Origin: an uncultured Alphaproteobacteria bacterium
Lineage (GTDB): Bacteria > Pseudomonadota > Alphaproteobacteria > CAAHEQ01 > UBA3637
Direction: 5' to 3'
Assembly: GCA_937888725.1 (NCBI GenBank)
Contig: CALARE010000082.1
Span: 1-28,754 of the forward strand
DNA length: 28,754 nucleotides
Of the stretch, positions 22,066 through 28,754 are shown one piece after another (positions within the stretch are counted from its first letter, which is position 1; each line of letters begins with the position of its first letter). The translations under genes and the position numbers were made by a program. The notes under the pieces were generated by a model. The model saw nothing but the letters and a program-made list of their open reading frames with translations. It was not told where the DNA came from and made no database searches.

Positions 22066-23697
22066 TTACTTTGAATAAAACTTTTGCATATATTTCGCAT
22101 TTATCAACGCTTTTATATGAGCAACAGATTCCTTGATTTTTTGTGGAAAAATCTGAACCCCAAATTCTTTTGCAAACAAAGGCTTATGTACACAACCTGC
22201 TATAAACTCATATGAATACTGGCTGGATATTCCTTTGAAAAATAAAGGCTTATATCCACAATCTATAATCTTGTTGTCCTTTAAACTATATTCCTTGCAA
22301 GAAGATAAATACCTATTTTCCAACTTCAAAAGCTCTTTTTCATGAGGGATTTGGACGGGTGAAATAAGCCGTTTTTTATCAATCTGAGATGCCAAAACAA
22401 CTTGCTCTTTTCGAAATGTAATAAAGCTATCATTGCCAGCATCTTCCCAGCCATTTTTATAGACAAAACCATCATACCCCCTTCTCTCAAAAAAGCGAAT
22501 AAAGCGTTGAAACATTAAATTTTTCAAATTTTTACTTTGTGCTGACGGGTCCATTTTTTCACTCAAAACAGGATAAAGCCCTCCTAAAAAAAGCTCCTTT
22601 TTCACCTGTTGCGTCGTCAATGAATAAGGTTGCATAAAAACAAAATCATACTCTTTGGGCAAAATTGCCTTTTTTAATTGATTAGAAAAATATTCTAAAC
22701 TAAACATATACATACGCGTGATAAAAAAACGACCATATTTTTCTTGCAACAAAAAATGAATCAAAACATTTTTATAGTTATTCAGATCATGTTTAGAAAT
22801 GTCAGGAATACGAAGCGGATTTTTCATTTTTAAATACACAGGTTTTATTTGAAAAACAAGTTGCCATTTTCCCAGTTTCATATTTTGACAAAAGTTTGAT
22901 TTTGGAATATTTCTCAACTCATCCAACTTATCCAACCTATCTCTAGCTGCTTTCAACGTCCCAAAATGTGAAAGAGGCTCAAAAGGGTCATTTGAATTTG
23001 TCGTCCCTCTAAAAAGAAGTAACGGTCCCCCATTTCCATCTTGTTGATAGAGCATTCTTGCCTGAGGATTATTTTGGACAAGGCGATAAGAAAGATGTGC
23101 TTTTTCTTTTTTAAACCCACCCATTTTTAAAAGCGTGTTTGTTTTATTAACTTGTTTTATTTTTTCAACACAATAATGGGTTAAATAATTGGCCAAGTTT
23201 TCAAAAAAATCTCCGCTCTTTTTATCTTGTTCAAAAAAACCTCCCTCTTGTCTCAAATTTTTTAAATAAGGACATTCGCCAGAGGGATAAGGGTTATGAA
23301 CAACGCCTTCTTTTAAAAAAAGATTTCGATTATTCAATGAAAGGAGCTTTATTGCCTCAAGCTGTTTTTTGATTTTTTTCCCAAGTTTTTCAATCCTTTT
23401 TTGAGCATCTTTTTTTTGCAAGAGGGCTTTTCTTTCTTTTTGCAATGCTTTTAATCTTTTTTTATACGCATGTATGGCCGTTTTCCTTTCTTGATTCGGT
23501 ATTCGAACATTCACACTATACAGCAATAAAAGAGTGAGCATTTCTGCCGAAGTTACCTCATGCAATAAAGTTGTCCCCTTTAAAGTCATATCAATCAAAG
23601 CACGATATGACTGTACATGCATTAAATATAAAAATTTTAATACATTATCTGATTGAACACAATTTAAAAGTTCTTGTTTTCTCTTTAAAAGGGACAT
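22066..23697 (-). CDS. ankyrin / ADP-ribosyltransferase-like protein, paralog 1
   Basis: The 543 residues align over most of their length with the next gene's product: an ankyrin-like unit LKGTTLLHEVTSAEMLTLLL (39-58), a very Lys-rich coiled region (68-118), and the candidate ART region LFRG (228-231), HFGT..AARDRL (244-255), LRIPDISKHDLNNY (295-308), KKELFLGGLYP (366-376), and YDGFVYKNGWED (408-419) with E418 and NDSFITF (422-428). The C-terminal 110 residues differ from the paralog and include two PLF-containing segments. The start follows the upstream gene by 12 bases with a poor ribosome site (GAGATT), which suggests coupling. ART activity is inferred from motif order only. The domain could instead be an inactive relative. 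Confidence 0.75.
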   Translation of the reverse strand: MSLLKRKQELLNCVQSDNVLKFLYLMHVQSYRALIDMTLKGTTLLHEVTSAEMLTLLLLYSVNVRIPNQERKTAIHAYKKRLKALQKERKALLQKKDAQKRIEKLGKKIKKQLEAIKLLSLNNRNLFLKEGVVHNPYPSGECPYLKNLRQEGGFFEQDKKSGDFFENLANYLTHYCVEKIKQVNKTNTLLKMGGFKKEKAHLSYRLVQNNPQARMLYQQDGNGGPLLLFRGTTNSNDPFEPLSHFGTLKAARDRLDKLDELRNIPKSNFCQNMKLGKWQLVFQIKPVYLKMKNPLRIPDISKHDLNNYKNVLIHFLLQEKYGRFFITRMYMFSLEYFSNQLKKAILPKEYDFVFMQPYSLTTQQVKKELFLGGLYPVLSEKMDPSAQSKNLKNLMFQRFIRFFERRGYDGFVYKNGWEDAGNDSFITFRKEQVVLASQIDKKRLISPVQIPHEKELLKLENRYLSSCKEYSLKDNKIIDCGYKPLFFKGISSQYSYEFIAGCVHKPLFAKEFGVQIFPQKIKESVAHIKALINAKYMQKFYSK

Positions 23698-23709
23698 CTA
23701 TAATCTCAT

Positions 23710-24537
23710 TTATTCGGCAAGTGTTCTTTGATTTTTCCCCTGAAAAGGCAAGCTCTTAATTCGATTTTCCTTTATTTTCAATGCTGACGAAGGTTCTTTT
23801 TCAACAGCCTTTTTTTCTTGACAACTGCGACAAAAAACAATCCCTAGAACAGCAAACCCTATTAAAGAGACAAAAGCAAAATTGACGCCCTTTTCAACCG
23901 TTTTAAGACATTTTTCCATCAAATTTGAGCGAGTTTGAGGCAATTTATCCCCATTTTCAACAACAAAATACCCTTTGTCATCCATTCGAATCTGAGTCAC
24001 ATTTTCGAACTCAGGCTCTTTTTTCCCCGCCTTATTATAGAGTGTCCAAAGATTATTTTCTTTTGATTTTAAGGCAATGTAAGTTTCATTTGGCGTCTTA
24101 AAAAGTTGATACGCACTCCCCGTTGCCAAAATTTGATTATTCTTTTTTTTGCACAAATAAACCAATTTTGAGGCGTTGTCATAAACAAGATAATTTTTCC
24201 CTAATATTTGATATGGATAAGGATGATACGTAAACTGATCAAAATCAGCTTCTAAGGCTTGAAGCATGGGGCGAAACCCCTCACCTTCTTTCATATCTCT
24301 AACACCATAACCTGTTGATGTTAAAACAACTTCTTGGTTTTTATCGCCTGTATTATAAATAAGTTTCCCATTCGGTGAAAAAATAGCATTCAAAGCCTTG
24401 GCGTCTTTCGTCTGAACAACTAAATGACCATTTAGCTCAAAAGCTGCTTGATATTCCTCACTTTTTAAAACAAGTTCTTTTGTTTCTTTATGATATATAT
24501 TCTTATTTATATCTGATTCAAAAAATATATCTGACAT
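23710..24537 (-). CDS. single-pass membrane protein, paralog 2 (275 aa)
   Basis: A soluble N-terminal part of about 210 residues contains short repeated beta-type units (GKNYLVYDNASKLVYL, NNLWTLYNKAGKKEPEFENV) resembling WG-repeat or propeller-like sequences. One membrane segment follows at about 219-237 (FAFVSLIGFAVLGIVFC), then a 38-residue basic tail. It is a clear paralog of the gene just upstream: YHPYPYQILG matches YYPIPYREIG, and NLWTLYN..ENV matches KWSLYD..KNV. No N-terminal signal is seen, so the N-domain is probably cytoplasmic with the tail outside, or the reverse. The ribosome site is GAGGT. Function is unknown. Its place before the ART-like pair would suit an immunity or anchoring role, but that is speculation. 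Confidence 0.78.
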   Translation of the reverse strand: MSDIFFESDINKNIYHKETKELVLKSEEYQAAFELNGHLVVQTKDAKALNAIFSPNGKLIYNTGDKNQEVVLTSTGYGVRDMKEGEGFRPMLQALEADFDQFTYHPYPYQILGKNYLVYDNASKLVYLCKKKNNQILATGSAYQLFKTPNETYIALKSKENNLWTLYNKAGKKEPEFENVTQIRMDDKGYFVVENGDKLPQTRSNLMEKCLKTVEKGVNFAFVSLIGFAVLGIVFCRSCQEKKAVEKEPSSALKIKENRIKSLPFQGKNQRTLAE

Positions 24538-24572
24538 TTTATTACCTCTGAATTTATTCTTTTGATAATCTC

Positions 24573-25451
24573 TTATCGTTCTTTTTTATTTTCTTGCGAT
24601 ATTTTCTTTGATTTCAAACACTTATTTTTGGAACTAACTATCACTTCATTTGCTTGGTTATGTTGTCTTTCAAAATCTTGCATCGCAACATTGGTCGAAT
24701 AAACAAGCCCACCCATCAAACCAATAACAATCGTCAAAAATAAAAGTTGTTCTTTTTTCACAGAACTTCTTAACATAGCAAAATCAGGCCCTGTTATTGG
24801 AAAAGTTTCTCTTTTATCATCTTCAAGATAAAAACCACCATTTTCCCCTTTAGATATTTTATTAACATTTTTAATAATCAAATCTCGATAGCCCCATGCA
24901 TCGTAAAGGCTCCACTTTCCATTCATCTGTTGCACCAAAGCATACTCTTTCCCGTCCATTTTGTGATAGGAATAATCTAAAACTTTTCCAATCTCTCTTT
25001 GAGATTTTGCCCGTCGCATTGAAAAAGCATTTGAATGAGCATCAAAAACAAAAGCCATCTCCCCGATTTCTCGATATGGGATAGGATAATAGCAAAAGCC
25101 ATTTTCATCTCGAAATGTCTCTTTTGAAAAACAAGGACTTGAAACTTTAACCTTATCTTCTAAACTTTCTTCTTTTAAAAAATGCCCTTTTTTTTCATCA
25201 GCACGCCTCACGGCATAATAAGAACCGCAAAAAAGGCTCTGTGTCCCCTTATTGGCACAAATTAAATGTCCCCTCTTATCATAAAAGCGATTATAAAACT
25301 TTTCCCCTTTCCCTTTTGCAACTAAAAACCCCTCATCAAGCATTTCAAAATAATCCACCACACTTAAAAATTCATAAAGCTCCTGTTGATTTTTTTTAGC
25401 ACACATCTTGCCACCGATGATTTCAAAATTTTTAAGCTCAACTTGTTTCAT
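24573..25451 (-). CDS. single-pass membrane protein, paralog 1 (292 aa)
   Basis: This is the first gene of the series. A soluble N-terminal region of about 230 residues has paired aromatic blocks (FYNRFYDKRGHLICANKG, KWSLYDAWGYRDLIIKNV). It is followed by one membrane span at about 236-253 (LLFLTIVIGLMGGLVYST) and a 40-residue Lys/Asn-rich tail. It aligns with the next product from about residue 115 to 220. The start is ATG 25451, because GGAGAG lies seven bases upstream. The longer frame from 25469 would place that ribosome site inside the coding sequence. A TTGACA promoter precedes it. The domain family is not recognised beyond the WG-like pattern. Confidence 0.78.
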   Translation of the reverse strand: MKQVELKNFEIIGGKMCAKKNQQELYEFLSVVDYFEMLDEGFLVAKGKGEKFYNRFYDKRGHLICANKGTQSLFCGSYYAVRRADEKKGHFLKEESLEDKVKVSSPCFSKETFRDENGFCYYPIPYREIGEMAFVFDAHSNAFSMRRAKSQREIGKVLDYSYHKMDGKEYALVQQMNGKWSLYDAWGYRDLIIKNVNKISKGENGGFYLEDDKRETFPITGPDFAMLRSSVKKEQLLFLTIVIGLMGGLVYSTNVAMQDFERQHNQANEVIVSSKNKCLKSKKISQENKKER

Positions 25452-25483
25452 TTTTATCTCTCCAAACATTAAAATTGCACTCT

Positions 25484-25512
25484 ATTTTACTCTTTTTTTG
25501 AATATTTGTCAA
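25484..25512 (-). promoter_or_regulatory. promoter of the paralog series
   Basis: On the minus strand, TTGACA (25512-25507) and TAAAAT (25489-25484) are exactly 17 bp apart. The start site near 25477 gives a leader of about 26 bases. Confidence 0.75.
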
Positions 25513-25567
25513 CTGTTTTTAATAATTCAACAAACAAGATTATCCCTCTTTATTTATTCATTTTTCA

Positions 25568-25596
25568 TTGACATTTTTATCATCTAATTTTATGCT
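25568..25596 (+). promoter_or_regulatory. promoter of the acyltransferase-dxs unit
   Basis: TTGACA at 25568-25573 and TATGCT at 25591-25596 are spaced 17 bp apart. AGGTGA precedes the ATG at 25626. Confidence 0.7.
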
Positions 25597-25625
25597 TAAA
25601 AAAAACGTTAGATAGGTGACACAAC

Positions 25626-26684
25626 ATGCAAACTATTCCCTTTTTAAAATCAGATAAAAAGCATTATCTATCCCTTTTCAGATGGCTTTGTTTTTTAAGC
25701 ATCATTATCTACCATTCGCTTTATTTATATACCACTGATGGCTGGCTTTTTTCTTTTGGGAATAAGGTTTATAATTATATCCCGTTTTTGGTGGATTGTT
25801 TTTTTGTTATCAGTGGTTTTTTACTGGCAAGATCGTTTCATTTAAATCAACTCCCCACACACTTTTATCTCAAAAAAAGACTGTTAGAACTTTTGCCAGC
25901 ACTCATTTTATTTTGGCTTTGTTTTTTAGGTATTGGCTCCTTGGGCTGGATGGATGTTAATCTTATTGATGGATTTAAAGATGTCCTTGGGCTATCTGTT
26001 TTTGGTGTTCCCCTTCGGCATAATCAACTCAATTACACATGGTTTTTATATGTTTTATTTTGGTGCAATATTTTATTTTATGGATTATTAGGTTTAAAAA
26101 AATTAGCCCCTTTTATCATTCTTGGCATCGTTCTTTTTGCGGGCATCACCATCTCCTTTTATTGGATTGAAGGGAACGTCATATCCCCTAAACCTTATGA
26201 TTTACTTCCCATTTCTTTTGGCCTTTTTCGGGGATTATATGCAACTGCAACAGGTGTCCTTTGTGGATATTTAAGTACACATCTGCCCAAACACTTATAT
26301 CACAATAAGGATCTGAGCTATATCCTTAATATTTATGAGGTGATTATTTTAATGCTATCCATTTTAATGCTCAGCCAACTCACCCACAAACATTTTTATG
26401 TTAATACAATCCCTCTCTTTGGGTTGTTATTGTTTTCATTATCACTTGAAAAGAGTGTGTTATACAAAATTCTCAATATCAAATATTTTAGTTTTGGTGA
26501 TGGCTTTTTATTTGGCGGATATATCTTTTCAGCGATTGTGCTTGCGGGGATGAGCCATTTTTTAGCACAACACCCCTCCCTAACAAATTATGGTGACACC
26601 ATTTATTTATTGGTTATTCTAGGATCACTTTGTTGTGGTGCTGTTACCTATTACATGACAAAAAAACTTAAAAAATATTTTTAA
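25626..26684 (+). CDS. acyltransferase-3 family membrane protein
   Basis: The 352-residue product is strongly hydrophobic, with about nine to ten predicted membrane segments. It has the family marks of acyltransferase-3 (OafA/NodX type): R19 and H30 in the first helix (FRWLCFLSIIIYH), FFVISGFLL at 59-67, the KKRLLELLPA segment (83-92) and NYTWFLYVLFW later. These enzymes move acetyl or similar groups across the membrane on to surface sugars such as O-antigen or peptidoglycan. The length is typical of the family core, with no extra SGNH domain. It is co-transcribed with the DXS-like gene 22 bases downstream. The substrate is not evident from neighbours. Confidence 0.88.
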   Translation: MQTIPFLKSDKKHYLSLFRWLCFLSIIIYHSLYLYTTDGWLFSFGNKVYNYIPFLVDCFFVISGFLLARSFHLNQLPTHFYLKKRLLELLPALILFWLCFLGIGSLGWMDVNLIDGFKDVLGLSVFGVPLRHNQLNYTWFLYVLFWCNILFYGLLGLKKLAPFIILGIVLFAGITISFYWIEGNVISPKPYDLLPISFGLFRGLYATATGVLCGYLSTHLPKHLYHNKDLSYILNIYEVIILMLSILMLSQLTHKHFYVNTIPLFGLLLFSLSLEKSVLYKILNIKYFSFGDGFLFGGYIFSAIVLAGMSHFLAQHPSLTNYGDTIYLLVILGSLCCGAVTYYMTKKLKKYF

Positions 26685-26706
26685 TTTATTTATAAAGGAT
26701 TATTCA

Positions 26707-28452
26707 ATGACATATATTGAAAAAATTTCATCACCAAATGATATTAAAGACCTTCCATTTAATGAACTAACTACTCTTGCTCAAGAGATAAGAGATGCGA
26801 TTTTAAACCGTGACAGCTTAATTGGTGGTCATGTGGGACCAAATCTTGGCATTGTCGAAGTTGCCATTGCTTTGCATAAAGTTTTCAATTCCCCAACGGA
26901 TAAAATTGTGTGGGACGTATCGCACCAATGCTATCCACACAAAATTTTAACAGGCCGACAAGCGGGCTTTTTAACCGAACAAGGGATGAAAGATATCTCA
27001 GGCTATACCAATCAAGATGAAAGCGAACATGACCATTTTAAAATTGGGCATACCTCTACAGCTGTTTCCCTTGCAACAGGTCTTGCCAAAGCACGGGATT
27101 TAAAAGGTGAAAATCATAATGTAATTGCCATTTTAGGTGATGGCTCCCTCTCTGGTGGTGAAGCATTAGAAGGTCTTAGCAATGCTGCCGTTTTAAACAG
27201 CAACATCATCATTATTTTAAATGATAATGAAATGTCCATTGCTGAAAATCATGGCGGGCTTTACACCAACTTGCGAGCATTAAGAAACACAAATGGCAAT
27301 GCTCCTGACAACTTATTTAAAGCCTTGGGATTTGAATATCATTATGCCCCTGATGGCAATAACCTAGAAGAAATGCTTCATTTATTTGAAAAGGTTAAAG
27401 GCACAAATCGCCCCACCCTTTTGCACATTCACACTAAAAAAGGCAAAGGCTATTCGTTTGCTGAAGAAAATAAAGAACGCTGGCACTGGAGTGTTCCATT
27501 TAACATTAAGGATGGGGAAAGTAAATTTAACTTTGAGGGCGAAAATTATAATGATATCACCTACAACTTTTTAAGCAAAAAAATCAAAGAGGACAACTCT
27601 GTTGTTATTGTCAATGCGGGAACACCTGGCGTTTTTGGCTTAACACCTGATCGGCGACAAGAACTTGGCAAAAATTATGTTGATGTTGGTATTGCTGAGG
27701 AACATGCTGTCGCCTTTTCATCTGCTCTTGCAAAGGGGGGATGCAAACCTGTTTTTATGGTGATGAGCTCTTTTATCCAACGCACTTATGATCAGCTGTC
27801 GCAAGACTTAGCTTTAAATAAAAATCCAGCCGTTATTTTGGTCGCTTGGGGTGGCATTTCTGGTGCAGATATGACGCACCTTTGCACATTTGACATACCA
27901 CTTATCAGCAATATTCCAAACATTGTTTATTTGGCTCCACAAACAAAGGAAGAATATCTTTCTATGCTAGATTGGGCGCTTGAACAAAAAGAACATCCTG
28001 TTGTAATTCGGATGCCCAAAGAGGTTATCTCTACCCCATATGAACCTTTTAATTACGCACGATTAAACACCTATCAAGTGCAAGAAATGGGGAATACTGT
28101 TGCTATTATTGCGGCTGGATCTTTTTATCAATTAGGAAAAGAAGTTTCCTCCTTACTCAAAGAAAAAGGCATCACCCCTACCCTTATTAACCCACGTTAT
28201 TTAACTGGGGTTGATGAAGCCTTACTGACACAGTTAAAAGAAAAACATCAACTTGTCATCACACTTGAAGATGGCGAACTTGATGGAGGCTTTGGTGAAA
28301 AAATTGCCAGATTTTATGGTTCAAGCAATATCAAAACACTTTGTTTTGGTGCTCAAAAAGAATTTACAGATCGTGTTCCATTAGATGAACTCTATAAACG
28401 GTATCACCTAACCCCAACACAAATTGTTGATGATATTTTAAAAACGCTTTAA
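26707..28452 (+). CDS. 1-deoxy-D-xylulose-5-phosphate synthase-like enzyme
   Basis: DXS joins pyruvate and glyceraldehyde 3-phosphate with loss of CO2 to give DXP, the entry to the MEP isoprenoid pathway and the source of thiamine and pyridoxal carbon. The thiamine diphosphate motif is G144-D-G...N172-D-N. H42 (GGHVGPNLG), VSHQCYPHKILTGR (71-84), GHTSTAVSLATG (114-125), E331 in VGIAEEHAV and SSFIQRTYDQL (354-364) match the family's active-site blocks. At 581 residues it is about 40 shorter than E. coli-type DXS. Its GPNLGIVE and NDNEMSIAENHGGLY segments remind me of a shorter subfamily common in gut Firmicutes. I therefore leave the symbol open, since it may be a second, specialised copy. The ribosome site is AAAGGA. 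Confidence 0.9.
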   Translation: MTYIEKISSPNDIKDLPFNELTTLAQEIRDAILNRDSLIGGHVGPNLGIVEVAIALHKVFNSPTDKIVWDVSHQCYPHKILTGRQAGFLTEQGMKDISGYTNQDESEHDHFKIGHTSTAVSLATGLAKARDLKGENHNVIAILGDGSLSGGEALEGLSNAAVLNSNIIIILNDNEMSIAENHGGLYTNLRALRNTNGNAPDNLFKALGFEYHYAPDGNNLEEMLHLFEKVKGTNRPTLLHIHTKKGKGYSFAEENKERWHWSVPFNIKDGESKFNFEGENYNDITYNFLSKKIKEDNSVVIVNAGTPGVFGLTPDRRQELGKNYVDVGIAEEHAVAFSSALAKGGCKPVFMVMSSFIQRTYDQLSQDLALNKNPAVILVAWGGISGADMTHLCTFDIPLISNIPNIVYLAPQTKEEYLSMLDWALEQKEHPVVIRMPKEVISTPYEPFNYARLNTYQVQEMGNTVAIIAAGSFYQLGKEVSSLLKEKGITPTLINPRYLTGVDEALLTQLKEKHQLVITLEDGELDGGFGEKIARFYGSSNIKTLCFGAQKEFTDRVPLDELYKRYHLTPTQIVDDILKTL

Positions 28453-28461
28453 AATGATTGG

Positions 28462-28485
28462 GGGCTTTTTAAAAGCCCTCTTTTA
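28462..28485 (+). terminator. intrinsic terminator of the acyltransferase-dxs unit
   Basis: GGGCTT (28462-28467) and AAGCCC (28473-28478) pair around TTTAA and are followed by TCTTTT. It begins ten bases past the dxs stop codon. Confidence 0.75.
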
Positions 28486-28498
28486 ATAGAAGGCATTC

Positions 28499-28753
28499 TT
28501 ACACCCGTTCGGATGTTTTTTGTTGTTCTATGATACCGTTTTGAGGCCCTTCTTTAACAATCGAACTATTATTCGCTAACCGCTCATCAAGGTGCGGTTG
28601 CTCTTGTGTTTGCATTGTTCCCTTTTTTTCTTTTAGGCTAACGACCACACCATCTGGTGCATTAAGGGGAACCTCTTGGTTCTCGTCCCTATCCATTTCA
28701 TCAAGGTGCAGTGTTGAAATTACCTTAGGATGATATTGTTTAAAAACCTTCAT
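28499..28753 (-). CDS. unknown acidic/polar protein, possibly 3' part of a longer gene
   Basis: An open frame of 84 residues starts at an ATG one base from the window edge, so it may continue beyond it. The sequence is polar and low in hydrophobic residues. It has two related segments, STLHLDEMDRDENQ and EQPHLDERLANN, whose DNA shares CATCAAGGTGC. It ends IIEQQKTSERV. No family is recognised. It looks like a disordered C-terminal region, similar in flavour to the tails of the ankyrin proteins here, but that is not evidence of homology. Confidence 0.5.
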   Translation of the reverse strand: MKVFKQYHPKVISTLHLDEMDRDENQEVPLNAPDGVVVSLKEKKGTMQTQEQPHLDERLANNSSIVKEGPQNGIIEQQKTSERV

Positions 28754-28754
28754 C

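Overview
The window comes from an AT-rich bacterial chromosome, roughly one third G+C by eye. It mixes housekeeping genes (tRNA-Leu, type II 3-dehydroquinate dehydratase, a DXS-type enzyme) with many accessory genes of host-interaction type: Fic, ankyrin repeats, an HExxH metallopeptidase-like pair and an ADP-ribosyltransferase-like pair. This gene mix resembles AT-rich host- or gut-associated Alphaproteobacteria that keep shikimate and isoprenoid synthesis. That placement is inference, because there is no rRNA or other phylogenetic marker here.

Layout. 1-700: a tRNA-Leu(UAA) with its own promoter and terminator, followed by a 165-bp tandem repeat whose every copy begins with the last bases of the tRNA. 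702-3712 (minus): a Fic protein with its own promoter and dyad, then a HAM1/ITPase-like domain fused to an ankyrin-like region and a histone-H1-like tail. 3713-6327 (plus): a short Lys-rich ORF with an attenuator-like leader, then a MORN/YwqK-like protein and an ankyrin protein. 6500-6937: aroQ. 6955-11107 (minus): a 924-residue ankyrin protein with an operator-like dyad on its promoter, plus two unknown basic or charged proteins. 11236-14517 (plus): two tandem HExxH proteins, the first apparently leaderless. 14631-16446: a small unknown gene, an ankyrin gene and a small single-pass membrane protein.

25451-16454 (minus) is the most unusual part: three consecutive pairs of tandem paralogs (two single-pass membrane proteins, two ankyrin/ART-like proteins, two unknown proteins of about 400 residues), ending in a radical SAM enzyme. 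25626-28452 (plus) is a two-gene unit of an acyltransferase-3 membrane protein and a DXS-like enzyme. The window ends inside or at the start of an unknown minus-strand gene.

Nearly every accessory transcription unit has a recognisable sigma70-type promoter, mostly TTGACA with 17-bp spacing. The gene content looks like a set of effectors or toxins aimed at protein or nucleotide targets (Fic, ART-like, HExxH, ankyrin scaffolds). No secretion system, integrase, IS element, phage gene or CRISPR array was seen. Functions of the unknown families are not assigned.
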